A stretch of DNA of 64,000 nucleotides from Pseudomonadota bacterium (GTDB taxonomy: Bacteria; Pseudomonadota; Gammaproteobacteria; QQUJ01): contig QQUJ01000018.1 in assembly GCA_008501635.1 (NCBI GenBank), positions 461,286 to 525,285 on the forward strand, read 5' to 3'. The notes beneath the pieces are model-generated. The model saw nothing but the letters and a program-made list of their open reading frames with translations. It did no database searches and was not told the origin of the DNA. Of this stretch, positions 35,336 through 45,315 are shown in pieces (position 1 is the first letter of the stretch; each line of letters starts with the position of its first letter). Both the position numbers and the translations under genes were made by a program.

Positions 35336-35518
35336 ATGTGGCAGAATCTCGCCGACGCCATCGCGCTGCTGTTGGTGATCGAAGGGATCCTGCCCTTCGT
35401 CAATCCCGAAATCATGCGTCGTGTCATGCTGCAGATGGTTCGCATGGACGACCGATCGTTACGTTTCGCCGGCCTTACCAGCATGTTGCTCGGGCTGGGG
35501 CTTTTATACCTCCTCTGA
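35336..35518 (+). CDS. DUF2065 small membrane protein (YjeT type)
   Basis: This 60-residue protein is recognisable as DUF2065 (E. coli YjeT). It begins MWQNLADAIALLLVIEGILPFVNP, forming one membrane helix, then MRRVMLQMVRMDDRSLRFAG and a second helix TSMLLGLGLLYLL. GGGGG lies 6-10 bases upstream of ATG 35336; an in-frame ATG at 35324 lies inside the terminator tail. Its function is unknown, but it is constantly found between hflC and purA in gammaproteobacteria. Confidence 0.88.
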   Translation: MWQNLADAIALLLVIEGILPFVNPEIMRRVMLQMVRMDDRSLRFAGLTSMLLGLGLLYLL

Positions 35519-35540
35519 CCCCCTCTGACTCGATTTCCCG

Positions 35541-36737
35541 ATGATTGAGCGCGATCGCTGGCTGCTGCCGGAAGGCATAGATGAGGTATTGCCACACCAG
35601 GCACAACACCTGGAACAGTTGCGCCGTCGCCTGTTGGATCTATTTCGTCGCTGGGGTTACGACTTGGTGGTGCCCCCCTTCATCGAATATTTGGAGTCGT
35701 TGCTAACCGGGGCTGGCAATGACCTGGGATTGCAGACCTTCAAGCTGACCGATCAATTGAGCGGCCGTCTGATGGGGGTGCGCGCCGATATGACACCACA
35801 GGTGGCGCGCATCGAAGCGCATCGGCTGCAGCGTGAGGAACCGGTGCGTCTTTGCTACCTGGGCACAGTGCTGCGCACCGTATCCGACGGATTTGCCAGC
35901 TCGCGCAGCCCCCTGCAGCTGGGCGCAGAGCTTTACGGCCACCAGGGTATCGAAGCCGATATCGAAGCACTTTGCTTGATGCTGGAGACGTTGGCTGCAG
36001 CCGGGCTGCGCGATGTGCATTTGGATGTCGGGCACGTGGGCATCTTCAGGGGATTGGCTCGGCGTGCGGGTTTGAACCCTGCACAAGAGACAGAGCTCTT
36101 TGATCTTTTGCAACGCAAAGCGCGCACGGAAATCGACAGCTATCTATCTGACCTGGCCATTGCTGCCGAACTCCGCACCATGATCGCCAGGCTACCCATC
36201 CTGAACGGTGGAATCGAAGTACTGGGTACCGCCGCTGAGGTATTGCACGATGCAGGCGACGACGTGTTAGATGCCCTAAGTAATTTGCAGGCCATCGCCA
36301 GTGCAGCCGCAGAACATTTGCCCCGGGTGCCGCTTTACTACGATCTTGCCGAATTGCGTGGCTATCACTACAAAACCGGGGTGGTGTTCGCCGCTTTCGT
36401 TCCGGGTTGTGGGCAGGAAGTGGCGCGCGGCGGGCGCTACGATGATATCGGCGCGGTCTTTGGCCGGGCGCGACCCGCCACCGGTTTCAGTACCGATCTC
36501 AAATTGCTGATGAAGTTGGGTTCCAAGCCGGCGGCCGATGCTGCGGGCGGTATTTTCGCACCCGCGGGGAGCGATGCGGGACTGCGCGCGCGGATTGGCG
36601 AGCTTCGAGCTGCCGGCGAGCGGGTCATTCAGGCTTTACCGGGCCAGAAGGGGGACGCAGCCGCCATGGGCTGCGACCGCGAACTGCAGCGGCAAGGAGC
36701 AGCCTGGCAGCCGGTCGTGCTGGAGAAAGACCATTGA
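35541..36737 (+). CDS. hisZ: ATP phosphoribosyltransferase regulatory subunit HisZ
   Basis: This 398-residue protein is a histidyl-tRNA synthetase paralog without tRNA-charging activity. It binds the short form of HisG and makes it sensitive to histidine. Class II motifs are visible: WLLPEGIDEVLP, YDLVVPPFIEYLESLLTG, the motif 2 region LRADMTPQVARIEAHRL (here VRADMTPQV) and the C-terminal GRYDDIGAVFGRARPATGFSTDL. The anticodon-binding domain of HisS is absent, as expected. HisG is not in the window. It lies just before purA, as in many Pseudomonas-like genomes. Confidence 0.94.
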   Translation: MIERDRWLLPEGIDEVLPHQAQHLEQLRRRLLDLFRRWGYDLVVPPFIEYLESLLTGAGNDLGLQTFKLTDQLSGRLMGVRADMTPQVARIEAHRLQREEPVRLCYLGTVLRTVSDGFASSRSPLQLGAELYGHQGIEADIEALCLMLETLAAAGLRDVHLDVGHVGIFRGLARRAGLNPAQETELFDLLQRKARTEIDSYLSDLAIAAELRTMIARLPILNGGIEVLGTAAEVLHDAGDDVLDALSNLQAIASAAAEHLPRVPLYYDLAELRGYHYKTGVVFAAFVPGCGQEVARGGRYDDIGAVFGRARPATGFSTDLKLLMKLGSKPAADAAGGIFAPAGSDAGLRARIGELRAAGERVIQALPGQKGDAAAMGCDRELQRQGAAWQPVVLEKDH

Positions 36738-36771
36738 TATGCAGAGGAGTCAATGTCCGTTGGGCAGTTGA

Positions 36772-38103
<1,332 letters not shown>

Positions 38104-38123
38104 AAGTGGAATTACAGAGACAG

Positions 38124-38155
38124 AAAAACGGCCGGTGATTTCACCGGCCGTTTTC
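38124..38155. terminator. Bidirectional terminator between purA and tRNA-Leu
   Basis: Perfect 11-bp arms, ACGGCCGGTGA (38128-38138) and TCACCGGCCGT (38141-38151), have an A-run before and a T-run after them. The hairpin can therefore end purA transcripts on the plus strand and the tRNA-Leu transcript on the minus strand. Confidence 0.85.
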
Positions 38156-38162
38156 AAGAAGT

Positions 38163-38249
38163 TGGTGCCGAGGAGAGGACTTGAACCTCCACGAGGAAAC
38201 CCCCACTAGCACCTGAAGCTAGCGCGTCTACCAATTCCGCCACCTCGGC
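38163..38249 (-). tRNA. tRNA-Leu (anticodon CAG)
   Basis: Read on the minus strand, an 87-nt tRNA starts GCCGAGGTGGCGGAATTGGT, has a paired acceptor stem GCCGAGG/CCTCGGC, a long variable arm (GTGGGGGTTTCCTCGTGG region) typical of class II leucine tRNA, a T-loop GGTTCAAGTCC and an encoded CCA end (38163-38165). The anticodon loop TTCAGGT between CTAGC and GCTAG puts CAG at 38213-38215. It decodes CUG, the main leucine codon in GC-rich genomes. Confidence 0.96.
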
Positions 38250-38291
38250 CTCTTGGCCCACGGGCAATCCTCGGGGCTGCGAGAAGCCGGC

Positions 38292-38320
38292 ACTTTACCG
38301 GCAGCGTTACCTGTTGTCAA
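38292..38320 (-). promoter_or_regulatory. Promoter of tRNA-Leu
   Basis: On the minus strand TTGACA (38320-38315) and TAAAGT (38297-38292) are separated by 17 bases, followed by a GC-rich discriminator. This is a consensus-like sigma-70 promoter about 40 bases upstream of the tRNA, with the features of stringently controlled stable-RNA promoters. Confidence 0.7.
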
Positions 38321-38370
38321 CGCCATGCACCGGGTCGAACAACCCCCCTGATTTGCACTGAAAGAACACC

Positions 38371-40614
38371 ATGACCAAACGAAAAAAGAGCAGCCGATTT
38401 ACCATTGATGACCCATTCGCCGAACGTGAAGCGGCCCGCTACGAACGTCCTATTCCGAGCCGAGAAGCTCTGCTGGGTTTCCTCGAGTCTGTCGGAGAAC
38501 CGATGGCCGATACGGCGATTGCACGCGCGATCGGCCTGCGCGGTGCGGAAGACCGCGATGCGCTGCAACGCCGTCTGCAGGCAATGGAACGCAAGGGGCA
38601 ATTGGTGCGCAATCGGCGCGGGGCTTACGGTGTGGCCCACCGCATGGGACTGGTGAGTGGACGGGTCATCGCCCATCCCGACGGTTTTGGATTTCTGGTG
38701 CCCGATGAAAGCGGCGATGACCTGTTTCTCGCGCCCAAGCAGATGCGCACCCTGATGCACGGTGATCGCGCCGTGGTCCGGATCGCCGGGTTTGATCGCC
38801 AGGGCCGGCCGGAGGGAGCGTTGGTGGAGGTGCTGGAGCGGGCCAATCATCGCGTTGTGGGGCGCTTTCTGGTGGAGGGCGGTGTGGCATTTGTAGCACC
38901 GGACAATCGGCGTCTGACCCACAAGCTGCTGGTACCCGCCGAGGCCGCCGGTGCGGCGCAACATGGCCAGATCGTCGTGGCGGAGATCTCGCAATACCCA
39001 TCGGGAGTGCATCAACCGCTGGCGGGAATCGTGGAGATCCTGGGGGATCACCTGGCGCCGGGAATGGAAATTGATGTCGCCGCGAGGGTCTACGAACTGC
39101 CCACGGAATGGTCCACCAAGGCGTTGGCCGAGAGCGAACGTTTCGGCGACGAGGTATCGGAAGGGTCTAAGGTCGGGCGGCGCGATCTGCGCGATCTGCC
39201 TCTGGTCACAATCGACGGCGCCGATGCGAAGGATTTTGACGATGCGGTGTATTGCGAGCGGCGTCAGAACGGTTGGCGGTTGATTGTCGCGATCGCCGAT
39301 GTCTCCTCGTACGTCGATGTGGGATCGGCATTGGATGGCGAGGCCGAGCAGCGGGGTACATCGGTCTATTTTCCCGGGCGCGTGGTCCCGATGCTGCCGG
39401 AGGTGTTGTCCAATGGGCTCTGTTCGCTGAATCCGCAGGTGGATCGCTTGTGCATGGTCTGTGACATGTCTATCGATGGATCGGGACACACCACGCGTTC
39501 GCGTTTCTATCAAGGAGTGATGCGATCCGCGGCCCGACTCACCTACGACGAAGTGGCGGCGATGGTCGTCGAAGGTGACCGCAGCGCGCGTGCCGCGCAT
39601 GAGACGCTGCTGTCACATCTTGACGAACTCCATGCGCTTTATAAGGTGCTGGCGGTCAATCGCAAGCGGCGCGGCGCGATCGATTTCGAAACCACCGAAA
39701 CCAAAATTGTCTTCGATGCCGACGGCAAGATAGATCGGATTGTAGCGCTGGAACGTAACGACGCGCACCGCATCATCGAGGAGTGCATGATCGCCGCGAA
39801 CGTGGCGGCAGCACGCTATCTGCAACGCCACAAAATGCCCTTTCTCTACCGCGTCCACGAAGAGCCAACCAGCGAAAAGGTTACCGACGTGCGCGCTTTC
39901 CTAGCGGAGTTGGGGCTGCAGCTTGGGGGCGGCGAGCGGCCGCAGGCGGAACACTACGCCAAGTTATTGCGCAAGATTCAGGATCGTCCCGATCGGCATC
40001 TTATAGAAACCGTGCTTTTGCGCTCACTGAAACAGGCGCAATACAGCCCCGATAACAACGGCCACTTCGGTCTGGCCCACGCAGCCTACGCGCATTTCAC
40101 CTCGCCCATTCGACGCTATCCGGACTTGTTGGTGCATCGCGCGATTCGCCATGTGATCGCGGGTGGGGCGAGCGACAACTTTGATTATGATCATCACCGT
40201 ATGGCCAATCTCGGTGAGCACTGCTCGATGACCGAGCGGCGGGCCGATGAGGCGGTACGAGATGCACTGGACTGGCTGAAATGCGAGTTTATGCTCGATA
40301 AGGTGGGCCAGGAATTCGACGGGTTGATCACAGGCGTGACCAGCTTCGGCTTCTTCGTAGAATTGAAATCAATCTACGCGCAGGGGTTGGTACATGTCAG
40401 CTGCCTGGTCAATGACTACTATCGTTTTGATGCGCCCAAGCACCGTCTGATCGGAGAGCGTTCGGGGAACATCTACCGGCTTGCCGATCCCGTACGGGTA
40501 AAAGTAACGCGGGTCGATCTCGACGAACGCAAAATCGATTTTGAACTTATCGAGGCTGGAGCCGCGACGCTAAAGCAGCGCAGGCGCCGCGCACGCCAGG
40601 AACGCGACGGATGA
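38371..40614 (+). CDS. rnr: Ribonuclease R
   Basis: This 747-residue RNB-family exoribonuclease degrades structured RNA, rRNA and mRNA. An N-terminal helix-turn-helix-like region (about 25-85) is followed by two cold-shock domains (VSGRVIAHPDGFGFLVPDE), the catalytic RNB domain with VTIDGADAKDFDDAVYC (four aspartates, about 277-293), PMLPEVLSNGLCSLNP, and YAHFTSPIRRYPDLLVHRAI, and an S1 domain (FDGLITGVTSFGFFVEL). The lysine-rich tail is short. The stop overlaps rlmB by 4 bases (ATGA). Confidence 0.96.
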   Translation: MTKRKKSSRFTIDDPFAEREAARYERPIPSREALLGFLESVGEPMADTAIARAIGLRGAEDRDALQRRLQAMERKGQLVRNRRGAYGVAHRMGLVSGRVIAHPDGFGFLVPDESGDDLFLAPKQMRTLMHGDRAVVRIAGFDRQGRPEGALVEVLERANHRVVGRFLVEGGVAFVAPDNRRLTHKLLVPAEAAGAAQHGQIVVAEISQYPSGVHQPLAGIVEILGDHLAPGMEIDVAARVYELPTEWSTKALAESERFGDEVSEGSKVGRRDLRDLPLVTIDGADAKDFDDAVYCERRQNGWRLIVAIADVSSYVDVGSALDGEAEQRGTSVYFPGRVVPMLPEVLSNGLCSLNPQVDRLCMVCDMSIDGSGHTTRSRFYQGVMRSAARLTYDEVAAMVVEGDRSARAAHETLLSHLDELHALYKVLAVNRKRRGAIDFETTETKIVFDADGKIDRIVALERNDAHRIIEECMIAANVAAARYLQRHKMPFLYRVHEEPTSEKVTDVRAFLAELGLQLGGGERPQAEHYAKLLRKIQDRPDRHLIETVLLRSLKQAQYSPDNNGHFGLAHAAYAHFTSPIRRYPDLLVHRAIRHVIAGGASDNFDYDHHRMANLGEHCSMTERRADEAVRDALDWLKCEFMLDKVGQEFDGLITGVTSFGFFVELKSIYAQGLVHVSCLVNDYYRFDAPKHRLIGERSGNIYRLADPVRVKVTRVDLDERKIDFELIEAGAATLKQRRRRARQERDG

Positions 40615-41354
40615 GTGAAAGGCTGATCTTCGGCCTGCATGCGGTGATGGGCGCACTGGAGCGCGATCATACGTCGATCGAACAGCTGTGGGTCGACTGC
40701 GGGCGTCGGGACGAACGCATGCGCAGCGTGGTCGCCGCGGCAAAATCCGCCCGGATCACCATTGAGTTCGTCAAACGCGAGGATTTGGACGAGCTTGCCG
40801 GCGATGTCCAGCACCAAGGGGTGATCGCCCGTGGCGCGGCCACGACCCCGCAGGGAGAGCGCGAGCTCTGGAGTCTGCTGGATGCTCTCGAGGAGGCGGC
40901 GTTTCTGCTGGTCCTGGACGGGGTGCAGGACCCGCACAATCTCGGTGCCTGTCTACGTTCCGCCGATGCTGCAGGGGTCCACGCCGTCATCGTGCCGCGT
41001 GATCGCGCCGCCACACTGACACCGGTGGTGCGCAAAGTGGCGTGCGGGGCAGCGGAGACCGTACCGCTCATTCAGGTCACCAATCTGGCGCGCACCCTGG
41101 AGGCATTGCAGAAACGGGGGGTTTGGATAACGGGTGCCGCCGGCGAGGCCGAATGCCCGGTGTATGAGCTGGATCTGCGCGGTCCCCTGGCCTTGGTGAT
41201 GGGCAGCGAGGGCAAGGGATTGAGGCGATTGACGCGCGAGCGTTGCGATCAATTGGGTAAAATTCCGATGGCGGGCAGCGTGCAGAGCCTGAATGTCTCG
41301 GTGGCGACCGGGATCTTTCTGTTCGAAGCCGTGCGCCAGCGCCAACCGGTTTGA
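40611..41354 (+). CDS. rlmB: 23S rRNA (guanosine-2'-O)-methyltransferase RlmB
   Basis: This 247-residue SPOUT methyltransferase modifies G2251 of 23S rRNA. The N-terminal substrate-binding domain (ERLIFGLHAVMGALERD) is followed by the knotted domain: LVLDGVQDPHNLGACLRSADAAGVHAVIVP, ACGAAETVPLIQVTNLARTL, LALVMGSEGKGLRRLTRERCD and SLNVSVATGIFLFEAVRQR. It is coupled to rnr by an ATGA overlap, the usual neighbour in gammaproteobacteria. Confidence 0.96.
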   Translation: MSERLIFGLHAVMGALERDHTSIEQLWVDCGRRDERMRSVVAAAKSARITIEFVKREDLDELAGDVQHQGVIARGAATTPQGERELWSLLDALEEAAFLLVLDGVQDPHNLGACLRSADAAGVHAVIVPRDRAATLTPVVRKVACGAAETVPLIQVTNLARTLEALQKRGVWITGAAGEAECPVYELDLRGPLALVMGSEGKGLRRLTRERCDQLGKIPMAGSVQSLNVSVATGIFLFEAVRQRQPV

Positions 41355-41364
41355 GATCAACCAT

Positions 41365-41393
41365 TTGCGGTGACGGGGCGCTTTGCCTATAAT
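41365..41393 (+). promoter_or_regulatory. Promoter of the rpsF operon
   Basis: TTGCGG (41365-41370) and a perfect TATAAT (41388-41393) are 17 bases apart. Transcription would start at about 41400 and give a leader of about 90 nt before rpsF. Confidence 0.65.
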
Positions 41394-41441
41394 CCGTCGC
41401 CTTGTTTGTACCTCGACCGGCCAAGCGCCGGTTTTCTCCTT

Positions 41442-41466
41442 GCCGCACCACGATTACGTGGGTGGC
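41442..41466 (+). promoter_or_regulatory. Possible S6:S18 leader hairpin
   Basis: Within the rpsF leader, CCACG (41448-41452) pairs with CGTGG (41457-41461) around an ATTA loop, and GCC (442-444) with GGC (464-466), leaving an unpaired GCA/GT bulge that includes a CCG. A bulged CCG near a hairpin is the key feature of the S6:S18 autoregulatory RNA in other bacteria. The fit is suggestive only. Confidence 0.35.
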
Positions 41467-41489
41467 TTGTAACCCGTAAGGAGCTTTAA

Positions 41490-41903
41490 ATGCGGCACTA
41501 CGAAATCGTGTTCCTGGTCCACCCGGACCAGAGCGAGCAGGTCCCGGCTATGGTAGAGCGCTATCGCGCCACCATCGAAGGCAATGGCGGTTCCATCCAT
41601 CGCCTGGAAGACTGGGGACGTCGTCAGCTCGCCTATCCCATTCAGAAGGTCCATAAGGCGCACTATGTGCTGATGAACATCGAGTGCGATCAGGCTGCCC
41701 TGGACGAACTCGCCAGCGCCTTCCGCTTTAATGATGCGGTGCTGCGCAATCTGGTTATTGCCCGATCCGAGGCGGTTACCGAGCAGTCGCTGCTGGCCAA
41801 GAGCCGTGATGGTCGCGACGAAGATCGTCGTTCCTCAGGTGACGATGATGATTCAGACAACTCCGTCGCTGACGACGATGCCGATGAAGAGAATGCTGCC
41901 TAG
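41490..41903 (+). CDS. rpsF: Ribosomal protein bS6
   Basis: This is the 137-residue S6 protein of the 30S platform, which binds 16S rRNA as a dimer with S18. The fold begins [34 protein letters not shown] and continues with [24 protein letters not shown] and [13 protein letters not shown]. The C-terminal tail (about 110-137) is a run of Asp/Glu/Ser/Ala without basic residues; in E. coli the corresponding tail receives extra glutamates by RimK. AAGGAG precedes ATG 41490 by 6 bases. It is the first gene of the rpsF-rpsR-DUF2232-rplI group. Confidence 0.97.
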   Translation: MRHYEIVFLVHPDQSEQVPAMVERYRATIEGNGGSIHRLEDWGRRQLAYPIQKVHKAHYVLMNIECDQAALDELASAFRFNDAVLRNLVIARSEAVTEQSLLAKSRDGRDEDRRSSGDDDDSDNSVADDDADEENAA

Positions 41904-41957
41904 CTGGCACCGCCTCCCATCGTGATCGCCTCACTTTAGACCAGAGAGAGAGTTACC

Positions 41958-42182
41958 ATGTCGCGTTTTTTCCGCCGCAGAAAGTTTTGTCGCTTTACCG
42001 CCGAAGGCGTGAAGGAGATCGATTACAAGGACATCGCTGTCCTCAAGAACTACGTTACCGAGACGGGCAAGATCGTACCGAGCCGTATTACCGGTACCAA
42101 GGCTCGGTATCAGCGCCAACTGGCGACCGCCATCAAGCGGGCACGCTTCTTGGCCTTGCTGCCGTACAGCGATAGCCACTGA
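41958..42182 (+). CDS. rpsR: Ribosomal protein bS18
   Basis: This 74-residue basic protein is S18 of the small subunit: [25 protein letters not shown], then [42 protein letters not shown] in outline. It pairs with S6. The ribosome site is AGAGAG. PriB, which separates rpsF from rpsR in enterics, is absent here. Confidence 0.97.
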   Translation: MSRFFRRRKFCRFTAEGVKEIDYKDIAVLKNYVTETGKIVPSRITGTKARYQRQLATAIKRARFLALLPYSDSH

Positions 42183-42244
42183 TCGCACATGGCCGCCCCG
42201 CAGGGGTGGCGGTGTGAATTCGGATCAGCCGTAGTCCCGTTGTC

Positions 42245-43162
42245 GTGCGAGCCTTGGCATCCTTTGCAATGCGTGGCCCTGCTCAGGCGGTCCTGGTGGC
42301 CGCCAGTTGCGCTGCGCTATCGTTGATTTTGCCGCCACTCAGTTATCTGAGCGCGGCCACGGTGTCGCTGGTAACCCTGCGCAAGGGTACCCGGGAAGGC
42401 GCACTGATTCTGGCGGCGGCGAGTATTGCCGTTGGCCTGCTGCTGTTCATCAGTACCGGTCAGCCCTGGTTTGCCCTGAGTATGGCGTTGGGTTTGTGGC
42501 TTCCCGTATGGCTGCTCAGCGTCGTGCTCAGAGCTACGGTTTCCCTGGCGCTGGTGTTTCAGGTGGCCGCCGTGACGGGCGCCCTGCTGGTGATCGGGTT
42601 GCATCTGTTTCTAACCGATCCGGTAGCAACCTGGCAGCAGGCGTTGGAGGCCTTTTTCGGCACCTTGCTGCAGCAGGCGGGCGTGCCGGAGCCGGGCGCG
42701 AAGTTGCAGGTCCTGGCCCGAATCATGACCGGTGTGGTTGCGGCCACGATGGTCATCAGCTACCTCGTCAGTGTGCTGATCGCACGGTGGTGGCAGGCAG
42801 CACTCTACAATCCGGGCGGGTTTCGGCAGGAATATCATCAGCTGCGCCTGGGATCGACCATGGCGATCGTGTCCATGAGCGTGCTGATCGGTGCGTGGTT
42901 GCTGGCGGGCGGGTTTGGTTCGGCGCTTCGCGACCTGGGAACGGTCGTGCTGGTGGTGTACCTGTTCCAGGGCTTGGCCATAGTGCATGGGATAGCCGGC
43001 CTGCTGCGGGCTAACATCGCTTGGTTGGTAGGCGTCTATTTTTTGATGCTGTTTGCCCTGCCGCAGCTGACCATCCTGCTGGCGGTGATGGGCTTGGTGG
43101 ATACCTGGGTGGATGTGCGGGCCCGGCTTGCGCGGCGCAAGGCGTCAGGTGGGGCCGAGTAA
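42245..43162 (+). CDS. DUF2232 integral membrane protein
   Basis: This 305-residue protein has about eight hydrophobic segments, for example [73 protein letters not shown] and [19 protein letters not shown]. It belongs to the DUF2232 family, encoded between rpsR and rplI in many Pseudomonas-like gammaproteobacteria. Its function is unknown; the fold may resemble small substrate-binding components of transporters, but that is inference. The GTG start at 42245 has no clear ribosome site; ATG 42269 is an alternative. It ends 32 bases before rplI. Confidence 0.85.
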   Translation: MRALASFAMRGPAQAVLVAASCAALSLILPPLSYLSAATVSLVTLRKGTREGALILAAASIAVGLLLFISTGQPWFALSMALGLWLPVWLLSVVLRATVSLALVFQVAAVTGALLVIGLHLFLTDPVATWQQALEAFFGTLLQQAGVPEPGAKLQVLARIMTGVVAATMVISYLVSVLIARWWQAALYNPGGFRQEYHQLRLGSTMAIVSMSVLIGAWLLAGGFGSALRDLGTVVLVVYLFQGLAIVHGIAGLLRANIAWLVGVYFLMLFALPQLTILLAVMGLVDTWVDVRARLARRKASGGAE

Positions 43163-43194
43163 ACGAGTTTTCAGACCGAAATGGGGATCTGACG

Positions 43195-43647
43195 ATGGAA
43201 GTGATATTGCTGGAGAAGGTTGAGAATCTGGGTGGTCTGGGTGATCAGGTCAAGGTGAAATCGGGGTACGGCCGCAACTACCTGATCCCGAGCGGCAAGG
43301 CGGCGCCCGTCACTCCGGAGAACGTCGCAAAATTTGAGGAACGCCGTGCCGAGCTGGAAAAGGCCGCGCAGGAGAAGAGGGCTGGGGCGGATGCTCGCTG
43401 CAGTGCCGTTGACGGGAAATCGGTGATCATAACGGCCAAGGCTGGAACCGAAGGCAAGCTGTTCGGTTCGGTCGGAACCCATGAGATCGCAGAAGTTATC
43501 TCCTCGACAGCCGGTGTGGAAGTAGAGAAGAGCGAGGTCCGGCTGCCGAACGGTCCGATTCGCCAGGTGGGTGAGTACGATATCGAGATTCACCTGCACT
43601 CCGAGGTCTCCGCCACCATCAAAGTGGTGGTCGTCGGCGAGGAGTGA
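43195..43647 (+). CDS. rplI: Ribosomal protein bL9
   Basis: This 150-residue L9 has the two-domain design. The N-terminal rRNA-binding part is [36 protein letters not shown]; a long connecting helix ([22 protein letters not shown]) leads to the C-terminal domain ([38 protein letters not shown]). I start at ATG 43195, which matches the invariant N-terminus; an open extension upstream overlaps DUF2232. A strong terminator follows. Confidence 0.97.
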   Translation: MEVILLEKVENLGGLGDQVKVKSGYGRNYLIPSGKAAPVTPENVAKFEERRAELEKAAQEKRAGADARCSAVDGKSVIITAKAGTEGKLFGSVGTHEIAEVISSTAGVEVEKSEVRLPNGPIRQVGEYDIEIHLHSEVSATIKVVVVGEE

Positions 43648-43700
43648 TGCGGGCGGCGATCCCGCAGCGCCGTTGGCTTGCGCGCATCAACATCGTACCG

Positions 43701-43735
43701 GAGCCTGTGATCCCGAGGATCATGGGCTCTTTTTT
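43701..43735 (+). terminator. Intrinsic terminator of the rpsF-rplI operon
   Basis: GAGCCTGTGATCC (43701-43713) pairs with GGATCATGGGCTC (43717-43729), allowing two imperfect pairs, and is followed directly by six T. It sits 54 bases after the rplI stop. Confidence 0.85.
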
Positions 43736-43877
43736 ATCCTGCCAATAACAGGGGACGTTTGCGCCCCGCTTCGCTGGTGACGCTTTACGGGATGGCTTAT
43801 GCTATTCGCCCACGCTGCCCTTCGCTTGCACAGGCCAGTATCCCGCGGCGCAGCCAATGAAGAATCACGGAGCAAGC

Positions 43878-45266
43878 ATGCCAGATACCGCGCAATCACT
43901 GGGCTACGCCGATAGCGCAACCGCAGCGCTGAAAGTCGCCCCCCATTCCCTGGAAGCCGAGCAGTCGGTGCTCGGCGGGTTGATGCTCGACAACGCCACC
44001 TGGGACCAGATCGCCGACCGGGTGAACGGCGGGGATTTCTACCGCCGCGATCACCGGCTGATCTTTGACACCATCCTCGCCCTGGTAGAACGCAGCGAAC
44101 CGTTTGATGTCGTCACCATCTCCGAACGACTGGAAAGCCTCGGTACATTGAGCGATGCCGGGGGGCTGAGCTATTTGAGCGCATTGGCCAACAACACGCC
44201 GAGCGCGGCGAATATCTGTGCCTACGCGGATATTGTGCGCGAGCGCTCGATCATGCGTCAGCTGATTCACGTCGGTACCGAAGTGGCCAATGCCGGGTTC
44301 AATCCTGAGGGGCGCCGCGCCAGGGATCTCCTGGATCATGCCGAGCAACTGGTGTTCGAGATTGCCGAACGGGGCAGCCGCAGCCAGCAGGGCTTTGTTG
44401 CAATCAAGTCGCTGTTGACCAAGGCGGTGGACCGGATCGACGAACTTTTTCAACGCGAGGAGCCCATTACCGGACTATCCAGCGGCTATCACGATTTTGA
44501 TGAAATGACCTCCGGTCTGCAGCCCTCGGATCTGGTCATCGTAGCCGGGCGCCCCTCCATGGGTAAAACCACCTTCGCTCTCAATATGGCCGAGCACATC
44601 GCCATCAAGACAGCGCGACCGGTGGCGGTGTTCAGCATGGAGATGCCGGGCGAGCAGCTGGCGCTGCGCATGATGTCGTCGCTGGGGCGTATCGACCAGC
44701 AGAAAGTCCGTACCGGTAAGCTTTCCGATGAGGATTGGCCGCGCATCACCTCGGCGGTCACCATGCTGGCCGACGCACCGATGTTCATCGACGATTCGCC
44801 CGCGCTGAACCCGACCGAGCTGAGGGCACGTGCCCGGCGACTAAAGCGCGAACAGGGCGATCTGGCCCTGGTGGTCATCGACTATTTGCAGCTCATGCAG
44901 GCACCGGGTGCCGGTGACAACCGGACCGCCGAGATTTCCGAGATCTCGCGTTCGCTCAAGGCCTTGGCCAAAGAGCTGAACGTACCTGTCATTGCCCTCT
45001 CGCAACTCAATCGCAATCTCGAGCAGCGTCCCAACAAGCGCCCGGTCATGTCGGATTTGCGCGAATCGGGCAGTATCGAGCAGGATGCCGATCTCATTGC
45101 CTTCATCTACCGCGATGAGGTCTACAATCCGGAAAGTCCCGATAAAGGTACGGCCGAAATCATTATCGGCAAGCAGCGGAACGGGCCTATCGGCACACTG
45201 AGGCTGACCTTTCTCGGCCAATACACCCGCTTCGAGAATTACATTCACGATTTCGACCAAGATTGA
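43878..45266 (+). CDS. dnaB: Replicative DNA helicase DnaB
   Basis: This 462-residue hexameric helicase unwinds the fork. The N-terminal collar domain starts at APHSLEAEQSVLGGLMLDNATWD; the RecA-like motor domain has GRPSMGKTTFALNMAEH (Walker A), VFSMEMPGEQLALRMMSSLG, VVIDYLQLM (Walker B), LSQLNRNLEQR and the arginine finger region DLRESGSIEQDADLIAFIYRDE. I choose ATG 43878, because CGGAGC lies 5 bases upstream; ATG 43857 lacks such a site. There is no intein. Confidence 0.96.
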   Translation: MPDTAQSLGYADSATAALKVAPHSLEAEQSVLGGLMLDNATWDQIADRVNGGDFYRRDHRLIFDTILALVERSEPFDVVTISERLESLGTLSDAGGLSYLSALANNTPSAANICAYADIVRERSIMRQLIHVGTEVANAGFNPEGRRARDLLDHAEQLVFEIAERGSRSQQGFVAIKSLLTKAVDRIDELFQREEPITGLSSGYHDFDEMTSGLQPSDLVIVAGRPSMGKTTFALNMAEHIAIKTARPVAVFSMEMPGEQLALRMMSSLGRIDQQKVRTGKLSDEDWPRITSAVTMLADAPMFIDDSPALNPTELRARARRLKREQGDLALVVIDYLQLMQAPGAGDNRTAEISEISRSLKALAKELNVPVIALSQLNRNLEQRPNKRPVMSDLRESGSIEQDADLIAFIYRDEVYNPESPDKGTAEIIIGKQRNGPIGTLRLTFLGQYTRFENYIHDFDQD

Positions 45267-45315
45267 ATGTGCGACGCGGGCGAGGCAGGCGCACCATAAG
45301 CGAAGGATCCGGATC

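Noticed and set aside
38317-39600. 427-codon minus-strand frame opposite rnr.
   Set aside because: It lies wholly over a conserved gene, is rich in His, Arg and Gln, and matches no family. It is an antisense shadow typical of GC-rich DNA. The same holds for minus-strand frames over glpD, miaA and the trmD region.
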